In this document: positions 54,634 through 64,000 of the stretch, piece after piece
Layout: the number at the start of each line of letters is the position of its first letter
Position numbering within the stretch: position 1 is the stretch's first letter
Assembly (NCBI GenBank): GCA_002179805.1
Contig: NAVB01000134.1
Span: 1 to 64,000, forward strand
Length of the DNA stretch: 64,000 bases
Origin: Acanthamoeba lenticulata
Taxonomy: Eukaryota; Discosea; Longamoebia; Acanthamoebidae
Reading direction: 5' to 3'
The notes under the pieces: generated by a model
Told to the model about the DNA's origin: nothing
Databases searched by the model: none
Seen by the model: the letters and a program-made list of their open reading frames with translations, nothing else
Made by a program: the position numbers and the translations under genes

Positions 54634-55704
54634 ATGGAGAAGATGAAGTCAGGCAGCGTCAAGGCGGTAGCAGGACCAGAATCTGAGGAGCTTGCTAACA
54701 TGACACTGGCCAAACTGCTTGGAGTGGAGCTCCAAGAACAGGAGCAAGACAAGAAGAAACAGAAAAAGGCCAAAACGAGGAAGGTGGGGTGGCTCGTGAA
54801 GGAGGGCGGCGTCTATCGCAATTGGAACCGCAGGTGGTTTGTCCTGCTTGACGGCGCGGTTTATTACTTCAAAGATTCCCAGCCCTACACTCCCCTCTCT
54901 GGCGTTATTCGCCTTCAGGTTCGCCCGCAGTGCTTTTCGTTTTTCATTCTTCTTCGTTCTTGCTTGTGGCCACGTGTGTGATGGGTGGCCGATTGCATTC
55001 AACAGGAGAACTCAGTTGTGAACGTGGTGGATGAGAGCGTCATTAAGAAGAAATACTGCCTTGAAGTGATCGTGCTCGGCCGCACGTTCATCATCCAAGC
55101 AGCGTGCGTGTTTTTAACAGCTTGGATCCTTCTTTCTTTTCCAAGAGGAATCAACCAACCAACCAACCAACCGACAACCACGTACGCTGCTTGCAGGGAC
55201 GACAAGGAGCGGGATGAATGGATCGAGGAGCTGCGCCAGGCCATTGCCTGGGTCAAGAAGTTCAATGAGAAGGAGCGAAGGCGCGAGAAGCAGCGAGCCG
55301 AGCAGGAGCGCAAGGAGCGAGAACGCCAGGCGGCCCCGCCACACAGCCCGGCGGGCAGCGCCGTCGGTCGGACACCCTTCTTCTCCAAGCTGCGCGCGGG
55401 CGCCAAGGCCGCCGGCGACAACAACGACCAACAACCTCACCAAAAGCAAGAAGGAGGAGAACGAGAGCAAAAAAAGGAGGTAGTCGAGGAGGACGAGGAG
55501 AAGCTGCGGAAGCAACGGGACAAAGAGATGAAAACCAAAGAAAAGGAGCTCAAGAAGCGCGAGGAAAAAGTGGAGGCGGATGAGGCGCGGCTCGAGAAGG
55601 AGCGCCGGGAGAAGAAAGAGAAGGAGAAAGAGAAAAAGGCGAAGGAGAAAGAAAAGGAGAAGAAAGAGAAGGAGAAGGAGAAAGAAAAAAGCAAAAAGAA
55701 ATAG
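54634..55704 (+). CDS. PH-domain protein with highly charged C-terminal helix
   Basis: Three exons (54634-54918, 55006-55103, 55197-55704) give 296 aa. A PH domain occupies about residues 50-155: KVGWLVKEGGVYRNWNRRWF with the expected Trp/Arg, LDGAVYYFKD, GVIRLQ, YCLEVIVLGRTF and the closing helix DERDEWIEELRQAIAWVKKF with its invariant Trp. The tail is a low-complexity Lys/Glu/Arg helix (EKERREKKEKEKEKKAKEK), probably a single alpha-helix or coiled coil. Phosphoinositide-dependent membrane targeting is the likely role. The ATG is 152 bp from that of the divergent DUF5672 gene. Confidence 0.85.
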
Positions 55705-55821
55705 GCCAAGTCGTGTATTCAAAAAAGAAAAAGAAAAAGAAAAGAGTCTGTGCCAGAAAAACATTCCACGAAACGGCAAAGCGCATCAACACAACTAGTT
55801 GCACACGGCACAAGAAGAACG

Positions 55822-58034
55822 ATGGAAGGCGAGGCAGTGCTAAAGGTGAAGCAAGTGTGTGGTGTCAAATGGGCAGGCGACGTCACCATTTCGCTTGATG
55901 CTACCGCCGCACAACTAAAGACGAAGCTGCAGGCACTGACCGGTCAGCCCGTCGAGACCATGAAACTCATGTGCTCGGGCAAGTACGTTTATACCGTGTG
56001 TTGTGACCTTTACTTTGAAAAGACCTTCACTCGCCAACTCTTTTTGGGCGCTCATCTCTTCGTTTTTTTGCAGGATCTTAAAAAACGAGCTGAGCCTGAA
56101 GGACCAGCGCGTAGGCTCGGTACCTCTCCCATATCAATTTGTTTCGTATGTGCCTTCTTGTCAAGAAATGCTCACCCTCCCTTGCACGTGATGGTCTTTG
56201 TTGCAGAGCAAGGCATCCTCCATGCTGATGCTCATGGAGGACCTCACAGCCAAGAAGATGGAGATCGAGCAGACTGAAGAGAAGAAGATGCTAGAAGAGA
56301 CGCAAGTTGAGCGCACCTTGGCCGCCGCCCAGGACCTTGTACGTTGAGACCACTTCTCTTGGTATGGTGGTCGAGCGACTGCTTCCTCACCTATCCATCA
56401 AGGCGTCGCGCGTCGACACGGGCGAGGAAGCGTTCGCGCCACAGACGTTGGAGATCTACAACCAGTCGGGCCAGAAGGTGAACCTTCTGCCTGGTACGTT
56501 CCAGCCTCTCCTCGTCCTTCTCCGGATTGGAGTCGACTGTTGTCATCGATAACGCCCTAATGACTGACGATGCTAACGATAGGCGATGAGAAGGCACTAA
56601 TGGTGGGGATGACCCTGCACGACCGCGGCAAGGCTCTCGTGAAGAAGGGTGACCTCAAGACTGCCGCACAGATGTTTCTGCGCGCCGAGTCAGAAGGCTT
56701 TGCCAAGTGGTACGTCCGCCAGCTCTTTGGGACCCAACCGTAGCTGAGACGCGTGCTTGACATTCCGTAACCTAATAGTTCGGCCGAGCTGTTGGCGATG
56801 GTGGACAACTACGGCCTGCTGTGCCTCGACATCGCGTGGACCTACTTCCAGCTGCAGGACCTAACCCACCTCCAGGACGCCGGCTGGCGTCTGCAAAAAG
56901 CTGAGGAATGCCTGGAGAAGACCTACGGGCGCAACATGGAGCGGCTCAAGCGGCTCAAGGGCGGCGCGCCAGAGATGATCCTCTACGTCCGCCTTCACCT
57001 CTTGCGGGCCGTCGCGGCCTATCACAAGGGCGACCTGGTCGGAGCCGCGAGACACCTCGGCGAAGTCGAGCAGAAGCTCCAATCCCTCAGGATCAGCGAT
57101 GAAGAGCTGGCCGGCTTGATCGGCATGGGCTTCTCTGCTTCAGGTGCGATGTCATTGCTCTCGCCCTTTGGCCTCACTGTCGTTGCCACCGTGCTCACAC
57201 GTACACACACTGGTTTGGCTGGCAGAGTCGCGTGTGGCCCTGCGCGCGTGCGAGCGGAGCCAAGAGGCGGCTGTGGCGTACCTCCTCAACAAGCGCGAGC
57301 AGCAGCGCGCGGCGCGTGAGGAGGATCGTCGAAGGCGGGAGGAGCGGCGCGAGCGCCGGAAGGCGGGAAAGACGGTCGACGGGCGGTGGGTCGACGTCGG
57401 GCTCGTCCGGGCCCTGGTCGGGATGGGCTTCACGCGGCGTCTGGCCACCGAGGCCCTCCGCCAGGCCAACAACGACGAGGCGGCGGCCATCACGCTCCTC
57501 ACCGAGTCGCCCGAGGTCCTCCAGGCGGCCCTCCGCCCCGAGGAGGGCGCTCAGGGTGCCAAGAGTCGCAAGACCCCTGGCGGCAAGCAGCCGCCTGTGC
57601 CCGAAGACCAGGTCGAGCTAGTCACGGCGCTGGGCTTCACGCGCGCACAGGCCGTGGGCACCCTCCGCGTGGCGAACAATAACGCGGAGCGGGCCATCAA
57701 CCTGCTCCTCGAGGGTCGTGGCGTCGAAGCCGAGGATGCCGACACCAGCGCGGCCGCTTCGGCGACGACCACACAAACAACAACGACGGCGGAAGCGATG
57801 GAGGAAGAGGCAAAGCCACAGGAGGGAACGGCAGAGACGGAGGAGGAGCGGCGGCGACAAGAGGAGGCCGAGGAGCGGCTGGAGCGGGAGCGACAACTCC
57901 AGCGACAGACTGAGAACGAGCTCCTGGAGAGCGTGGAGGAAGACGCTGACGCCCACCTCGATGTCTCGCTCGAGGACGAGTTCGCCGTTCTGGCGCGCTA
58001 CCGCGAGCTCCTCTCCCAGGCCCAGCAGTCCTGA
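55822..58034 (+). CDS. NUB1-like protein: ubiquitin-like domain plus three UBA domains
   Basis: About nine exons from ATG 55822 to the stop at 58034. A ubiquitin-like fold opens the protein (VCGVKWAGDVTISLDATAAQLKTKL, TGQPVETMKLMCSGK, LSLKDQRVGS). A helical middle follows (RGKALVKKGDLKTAAQMFL, NYGLLCLDIAWTYFQLQDL, RLHLLRAVAAYHKGD) that resembles TPR-type helices. Three UBA domains come next, each with the MGF/LGF turn: LIGMGFSASESRVAL, LVGMGFTRRLATEAL and VTALGFTRAQAVGTL. The order matches NEDD8 ultimate buster 1, which escorts NEDD8 and FAT10 conjugates to the proteasome. The C-terminus is a Glu/Arg helix and ends SLEDEFAVLARYRELL. With two F-box genes also present, cullin-RING control recurs in this window. 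Confidence 0.87.
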
Positions 58035-58183
58035 GTTTCTTTTTGTTTTTGTTTTTCCTTTCTGCACTCTTTTCATCCTTATTAGGTCCGGCCTTTTCCT
58101 TCTCTTGTGCTCTGCGGTCAAAGCAGTAGTTGTGTAGTGGAAGAAGCAGCAACGCATCCACCGCCCCTCCCTTGGCAAGGGCC

Positions 58184-60116
58184 ATGAGTGACTCGACGTC
58201 TGCTTCCCGGTGCGGGTTTCTGCTGTTCGTTCTCATCAGCTCATTTGCCACCGCGATCGTTTGGTCGCCTAGCCTCATGCTCTACTTCATCCAACCCGAG
58301 ACAGTTCCCTCTCCTCCAGAAGATTGGTTTTACTCCAACTTTTCCCTATGTGGCTGCCCTAACGACACCAACTCAACTCCTTCTTCTTTGCCGTCAGCGT
58401 CTGCCAGTTTTTCTCCATCTTCATCTGCATCGCCTTCGAGCAGTTCCACGCCAACAACTTCCCGGAGTAGTTCACCTTCTTCTTCCTCTTCTTCCACGCC
58501 ATCTTCGTCCTTGTTTCCATCTTCGTCTGCGATTTCTGCATCTCCATCTCCTGCGGAGAGCTCATCACCAACCTCAACTCCATCTTCATCTGCATCGTCA
58601 CCTTCGTCTGCCTCTTCTTCCACGTCAACTTTTTCCTCTGTTCCGTCTTCGTCTCCATCTGCCTCTCCAACAACACCGCCACCTGCCGCCGCACCACCGT
58701 CAAGTGAAGTACAAGGCGCGGCTTACGAGTTTCTGACTCCTGACGACCAAAAGCGCATCTACGACCAGTGGAGCGCCAACTTGACTGAGTCCACCCGCAC
58801 TGTTCTGGCCGACATGCTCGCTACGCGCAACAACAAGACTGAAAGGTGCCGCGCTTTGTGGTTTACTTTTTTAGCCTTTAAGATGATGACTGAATGGACT
58901 AATGGCCATCAGGCTTATGCAAGCGAAGAAGGCCGCTGTTCTGGCCATTCACGACGTCGATCACCGCTTGGGCCCTGGTATTGGCACTTTGCTCCACGCC
59001 CCCTTTTTTGGCTGCTCCTTACCATCGTGGAGGTGGGGCACTTCATGAATGAGGTAACAGTACTGGTCAACTTCAGGAGCACCCTGCAAGCTGACTGGCG
59101 AATCCAAATTTACCACGGTCTGTCTCATCTCATCTCATCTCATCTCATCCCTCACTCAACCTAACCTCTTGCTTCTGCGACTGATTCGCGTTCTCTTGTA
59201 AACCAGGCCCAGAAAACGCTGCCTGGATTGCCTCCTTGTGCGGCCTCCTGCTGCTTTTTTTGAGTACATTTAGGAGCCTGGATCTGACAAATGCGGAACA
59301 CACAGGAAAGAGATCAAGGCTGTGGGTGCAACGACGCACATGATCCTGCCGGCCAACTTGTCCTACGACGGCTATAGCGATTTTATTCGCACCCCAAGCT
59401 TTTGGGATCCGATCGAGGGTGCAACCTCTACTGCCCATCTTCCGCCCAGTCATGTTAAGACACATAATAACGGTTCTACAGGCGATTACGTGCTAACCTT
59501 CCAGCCAGACACGGCCTTGTGCCGCAACTCGCCCTTCAAGATCCAAGACTTCATGGACTATGACTACATCGGCGCCCCATGGGGTCACGCGCTTAGTGAG
59601 TGTGGCAACGGTGCGGCCTCCTTTGCAGTCCTTTCTTTCCTTTGCTTGTTCTGTTGTGCTGCTCTGTTTTTTGCCTTGGGCGAGACGAGGGCTAACAGCA
59701 GGTTTGGCGGTGCTGTGGTCGACAGGCGGTCTCAGCCTTCGCCACAAGTCCACCATGTTGAAAGCGATTCTGGACTACTGCAAGAGCTGGGCAGGGCACG
59801 CACAGGAGGATAGCTGGTTTTGTTCTTGTGTGACCTGGATGGGATACCGAGGCGAGCCAGTCAAGCAGCCTGACTGGCATGTGAGCCGAGTAAGAGCCCA
59901 ACCCATCATTACCATCATCCCTCCAAACACTGATCAAGAGCGGGCCGGGGGTGGGGGGAACAGTGCTTCTCGGTGGAGACCACAGTAACGGAGGTGCCCA
60001 TGGGTGTGCACGCGCCTGGCTTATACTATGCCAACAGCCTGCCCGAGTTCTTTGCGTTTTGCCCAGAGGCCAACATCGCCAGGAAGCCCCTCAAAACGCA
60101 GCCACCTGCCCGGTGA
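58184..60116 (+). CDS. DUF5672 type II membrane protein, paralogue B with long Ser stalk
   Basis: About eight exons from ATG 58184 (MSDSTSASRCGF) to TGA 60114-60116. It parallels the gene at 52899-54481: anchor FLLFVLISSFATAIVWS, FYSNFSLCGCP, AAYEFLTPDDQKRI, LADMLATRNNKTER, KAAVLAIHD, VLVNFRSTLQADWRIQIYHGP, THMILPANLSYDGYSDF, FWDPIEG, VLTFQPDTALC, FMDYDYIGAPW, CGNGGLSLRHKS and VPMGVHAPGLYY. The stem between anchor and core is a Ser-dominated run of about 100 residues (58378-58690), much longer than in the sister gene. It is a likely heavily O-glycosylated stalk. The C-terminus (PLKTQPPAR) is also shorter. Introns match the sister's, including the weak GTCGAT donor after 'IHD'. Confidence 0.82.
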
Positions 60117-60554
60117 GCGGCAGACGTACATGCCCACAGCGTTGAGCGAGTGCCAAAAAGAGGATACTGCTTTTCGTTGATCAAAGGAAATACACAACTG
60201 TTGTTGGCTGCAACACCTTTTTGAAGAGCGAAGATCTCGGTCCGATTAGGCAGCAGAATAAGCCCCATGGGGTCAAGTAGCACGGGTGCTTCCTCCTTCT
60301 TCCATAATCGTAACAGATACAGCGACTAGGATGGTGATCACCTTAGCAGCTGCATCGCCTTGAGAAAACGCAGCCGCCAGAATGTCCGGGCAAGTACTTG
60401 GTGCGCCCAAGAGCCCAATCACGGAAAAAACTCGAAATAAAACGCAGGCAACTTGTACGCACCTTGCGAGGCACTTCATAACTCCAGACACTCTGCTCTT
60501 TTACTCGCCCACAACAAATCAAGAGGTTTGTTTTAGCGTCTACTCACACACACC
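60117..60554. other. Intergenic region upstream of histidine-biosynthesis gene
   Basis: No gene is called. A minus-strand open stretch (60491 down to about 60026) has a hydrophobic segment and could encode a short protein. It would overlap the end of the DUF5672 gene and has no domain I recognise. The 3' part presumably holds the promoter of the His gene; no TATA box is obvious. Confidence 0.35.
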
Positions 60555-63500
60555 ATGGAAGCACCTCGAGGAGTCGATGTGGTCGTGGTTGAAACGGGTA
60601 CGGTTTGCCGTGGTCGTCCAGTCAGTCTTTTTCTTTTTACCTCCGGGGTTCTTATTCATGATCTTTATTAAACGATGCTGCTCTGCGAATCAACGCCACG
60701 GCTCTGTACACCGCAGGGGTTGGGAACCTCGGTTCTATGTCGGCGGTCTTGCTGCGAAGCGGTGCCGCCTCGGTAAAGTTGACTACCGACGCCGCTCTTG
60801 TCCGGGCCGCCTCGCACGTGGTCCTTCCCGGTGCGCCTGCTCGCTCGCGTGCTCGTCCCTTTTGCCCATCGCTTGCAACTCTTGCACTTACCTTCTCTCG
60901 ACCCAGGCGTGGGCTCGTTCGGCAGCGCGATGGACTTTTTGTCCAAGGCCGACGGCCTCGTCGCTGCTCTGAAGGAGAGGATTGCCGCCAACCGGCCTAC
61001 GCTCTGCGTGTGCGTCGGGCTGCAGGTCTTGGCCGCCATCAGCGAGGAGAGCCCTGGCGCCAAGGGATTCGACCTTCTTGAAGGTGCGGTTCATTGCCTC
61101 TTCTTCTTCTTCTTTTGTCGGTCAACAAAGCGTCCTTCTAACACCGCTGCCGGTCACATGTGGTGCGCAGGCGCGGCAATTATCAAGTTCCCTTCGTCTG
61201 TCCGAGTCCCGCAGCAGTGCTGGAACCAGGTCATCGCCGAGGTGCGCCCGCCATTTCCCTCTCACTCTCTTCGAGGCGCGGACTGCTGAGGCCTCACCCG
61301 TGCGAACAGGAGGGAAGCCGCCTCTTGCGGAGCGGGTGCGCCTACTTTAGCAACTCGTATTGCCTTCGCTCTCGGCCCCTGGACTGGTCCGCAGCCTACT
61401 CGCAGCACGGCGTACGACGTCCTCCCTCCTCAAAGCCCTTTCTGGCGAGGACCTTGGCACCTCACGTATGACGGTGTGACCAACAGATCAAATTCGTTGC
61501 TGCGCTCGAGATGGGCAACGTCGTCGCCACCCAGTTCCACCCCGAGCTCTCGGGCCGATACGGCACTGAACTGATCCAGTAACCTTTCGCTCTTTGCTTC
61601 GTTTTCGTTCTTTTATCCGCTTCGTTCTTTCTCACCGCGATGCTCCCTCCCAAACAAAGGCGTTGGCTGAGTCTTTCACCGACCGATGAGACTCTGTCTA
61701 AGCCATGGACTCCACCGAACATGCCGCAGCTGCCCAACTCGTCTGCGTTGCGCCGCGTGATTCCTTGCCTCGACGTCAAGAACGGCCGTGTGGTCAAGGG
61801 CGTCCAGTTCCAGGGCCTGCGCGATGCCGGCGACCCCGTTGAGCTTGCCCTCATGTACCAAGAACAGGGCGCCGACGAGATCGTCTTCCTGGACATCTCG
61901 GCCACCGGTGCGCTTCATCCCCGCCAGGCGTGCTTGCTTTGGGTCGGTTTCTCACCCGCGACCGTCTCTTGTGCCTGATGACTTAGACGAGGAACGCAAG
62001 ACGGCTGCGGAGATCGTCAAGCGGGTCCGCCAGTCGCTCCGTGTACCCCTCACCGTGGGCGGCGGCATCGCGTCCCTCTCCGACGCGCACACGCTCCTCA
62101 TGGCCGGCGCCGACAAAGTCTCTGGTACGCACAACCAAACCTATCTTTTTCTTTTCCTTTTTTCCTAAATTTTATCATGTTTTTGTGCCGCAGTGAACAG
62201 CGCGGCGGTCCGTGACCCAACGCTCATCGCGTCGCTGGCGACTTGCTTCGGATCCCAGTGCGTGGTGTGCGCCATCGATGCCACCCAGAAGGCTGGTGCG
62301 TTGTTCACATGCAGTTAGAAGGAAGGGACATGTGCTGTCCCAAACAATTTAATTTGATTTAATTAATTAATTAATTAATGCGCAGACAAGAGCGGGTGGG
62401 AAGTGCTGGTCCGCTCCGGCAAGGAGAGCACCGGCCGGGATGTCGTCGAGTGGGCCAAGGAGGCCGTCCTCCGCGGTGCCGGTGAGATCCTTCTCACCTC
62501 CTTTGATAGGTGCGGTTACTTTTTATTATTCATCATATTTCTTTTTTTTATAACAATCCAAATCAATAAATAAATAAATAAATAAATAATAGGGACGGGA
62601 CAAGGTCGGGCTACGATACGGAGCTTTTGAAGGCCGTGACGGCCGCCGTCAACGTGCCGGTCATCGCCTCTGGCGGGGCGTCGACTGCCCACCACATGGT
62701 GGAGGCCTTCAAGGCCGGCGCCGACGCCGTGCTGGCGGCCTCGATCTTCCACAACGGCGAGACGACCGTGACCAAGATCAAGCACCAGCTGGCGACCGAG
62801 GGCGTCTGCGTGCGCAAGCCCGAGGTCGCATCGGCCTCGGGCGAGCACAACCAAAACACGGTCAACAGGCAGTGCATCGTGCCTTCGATTGATCTCATGA
62901 ACGGCCACGCCGTGCAGCTCGTCGGCGGCGACCCGACCAACAAGAAGCTCGACGCCGGCGATCCCGTTCCGCTTGCCCAGCAGTTCAGCCTCGTCGGTGA
63001 GATCGCTGTCGTCGACCTCGATGCCGCGCTCGGCCGCGGGGACAACATCGAGACCATCAAGAAGCTGCTTCCGCTCGCGCGCTGCCGCGTCGGCGGTGGC
63101 ATTCGCACGGTCGAGAAGGCGCTCGAGTGGCTCAACGCCGGTGCGGCCAAGGTGGTCATCGGCACGGCCGCCAAACACGAGTTCTTGCGCCAGCTGCCTC
63201 GTGAGCGCGTCGTCGTGGCGCTCGACGCCAGGCACGGCGAGGTCGTCGTTGAGGGCTGGCAAACCAAGACCGGCAAGAGTGCGGCTCCTCCTCTTGTTGG
63301 TCAATAACACGAATTTGTAATTTATTTCTCTTTTAATATTTCAAACAGACGTGAAGGACTGCATCCGCGACCTGGTCGAGTACGCCGGCGGCTTCCTCAT
63401 CACTTTCGTAGAGCGCGAGGGCCGTCTTGCCGGCATCGACATCCCGGCCATCCAGGAGATCCTCGATGTGCGCCTTGTTTTTCATTTTGTTTTGTCTAGA

Positions 63501-64000
63501 ATTTATTCTTTATTGATATTTATCAATTTATTACGTGGCGGCTGGAGCAGGAGGTGCAGCAGACGCCATACGCCAAGAGCACGCAGATCACGATCGCGGG
63601 CGGCATCACCACGGAACAGGACCTGGCCGCGCTCGACGCGCTCGGCGTCGAGGGCCAAGTGGGCATGGCCCTCTACACGGGCCTGATTGATCTGGGCGAC
63701 GCCGTCGGGGCGCTGCTGCGGAGCGACAGGCCCGACGGCCTGTTCCCGACCGTGGTGGCCGACGAGCGCGGAACCGTGCTGGGCATGGCCTACTCCAACC
63801 GCGAGACCCTCCGGCTGGCGGTGCGCGAGCGCAAGGGCATCTATTACTCGCGCCGCCGCGGGGTGTGGCGCAAGGGCGAGTCCAGCGGCGCTGTCCAGGA
63901 ACTGCTCCGCGTCGACGTCGACTGCGACCGCGACACGCTGCTCTTCACCGTGCGCCAGGCTGGAGGCGGCTTCTGCCACCGCCCGTGGGCCTACACCTGC
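60555..64000 (+). CDS. Multifunctional histidine-biosynthesis protein HisH-HisF-HisA-HisI (continues past window)
   Basis: Fourteen exons splice in phase from ATG 60555 and give 822 codons before the window ends. Residues 1-200 are glutamine amidotransferase His[36 protein letters not shown] with the nucleophile Cys, and QFHPELSG. Residues ~230-482 are cyclase His[60 protein letters not shown] and VIASGGAS. After a linker, residues ~500-730 are isomerase His[42 protein letters not shown] and ITIAGGITT. From ~733 comes phosphoribosyl-AMP cyclohydrolase His[34 protein letters not shown] and GFCH. HisF and HisA share one exon (62593-63278), so that fusion is certain. A HisE or HisD part may follow. 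Confidence 0.92.
62360..62379 (+). repeat. (TTAA)n tract inside a His-gene intron
   Basis: Five tandem TAAT/TTAA units lie in the intron between 62296 and 62385. Similar A/T tetranucleotide runs fill the next intron (AAATAAAT, about 62563-62590). They illustrate the sharp composition switch between introns and GC-rich exons. Confidence 0.7.

Noticed and set aside
55153..55173. CCAA tandem repeat as a possible regulatory array
   Set aside because: It lies inside an intron of the PH gene and is a plain microsatellite.
60026..60491. Minus-strand hydrophobic open stretch that might be a small gene
   Set aside because: It overlaps the end of a well-supported gene, needs an uncertain splice and shows no domain.
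1..64000. CRISPR arrays, insertion sequences, prophage or operons
   Set aside because: None was seen. The intron density and gene content are those of a eukaryotic nuclear genome.

Overview
The window reads as nuclear DNA of a free-living amoebozoan close to Acanthamoeba. Exons are GC-rich, and almost every gene is cut by many short GT-AG introns (about 50-110 bp, AT- or pyrimidine-rich). Genes are packed on both strands with 60-350 bp between them. The content is eukaryotic throughout: ESCRT-III, condensin II, PIG-C, RasGAP, BAR/SH3, TKL kinase, NUB1-like, mitochondrial small Hsp. The species is inferred, not proven. All gene models were spliced by hand; where exon coordinates are given, the phases were checked and the total is divisible by three.

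Layout. 1-3348 (-): secreted multidomain choice-of-anchor-A-like protein, cut by the window edge. 4059-5469 (+): MPPED-type metallophosphoesterase. 5764-9252 (+): RasGAP. 9438-10600 (+): CHMP2/Vps2. 10912-15433 (+): PepN-type M1 aminopeptidase in 21 exons. 15495-18457 (-): divergent protein kinase. 18598-20739 (+): GT92-like glycosyltransferase. 20807-22578 (-): SPFH protein. 22911-24979 (+): candidate Arp2/3 nucleation-promoting factor. 25069-27519 (-): unrecognised multi-exon gene. 27660-27920 (-): small protein. 28156-29771 (-): cysteine synthase. 29850-32030 (-): GT61-like transferase. 32540-36883 (+): ankyrin/poly-Q/TKL kinase. 37220-37939 (-): mitochondrial sHsp. 38195-38656 (-): F-box protein. 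38904-44135 (-): condensin-II G2. 44483-46036 (+): FBXO11-like F-box/beta-helix protein. 46200-46371 (+): candidate Pol III structured RNA. 46480-48137 (+): PIG-C. 48138-49639: hairpin-bearing gap. 49640-52895 (+): BAR plus three SH3 domains. 52899-54481 (-) and 58184-60116 (+): DUF5672 paralogues enclosing a PH protein (54634-55704) and a NUB1-like protein (55822-58034). 60555-64000 (+): fused histidine-biosynthesis enzyme, running off the edge.

Themes. Membrane remodelling and the actin cortex recur (CHMP2, SPFH, NPF candidate, BAR/SH3, PH, RasGAP). So do secretory-pathway glycosylation (GT92, GT61, two DUF5672 proteins, PIG-C) and ubiquitin-type control (two F-box proteins, NUB1-like). These are housekeeping genes side by side, not an operon.

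Most notable: (i) one reading frame carrying HisH-HisF-HisA-HisI, with the HisF-HisA junction inside a single exon; (ii) a coiled-coil protein ending in a WH2-central-acidic tail that does not match WASP, WAVE or WASH in its N-terminus; (iii) a roughly 170-nt structured RNA candidate with a T-loop/B-box and a T5 terminator; (iv) palindromic E2F-like sites next to the condensin-II gene.
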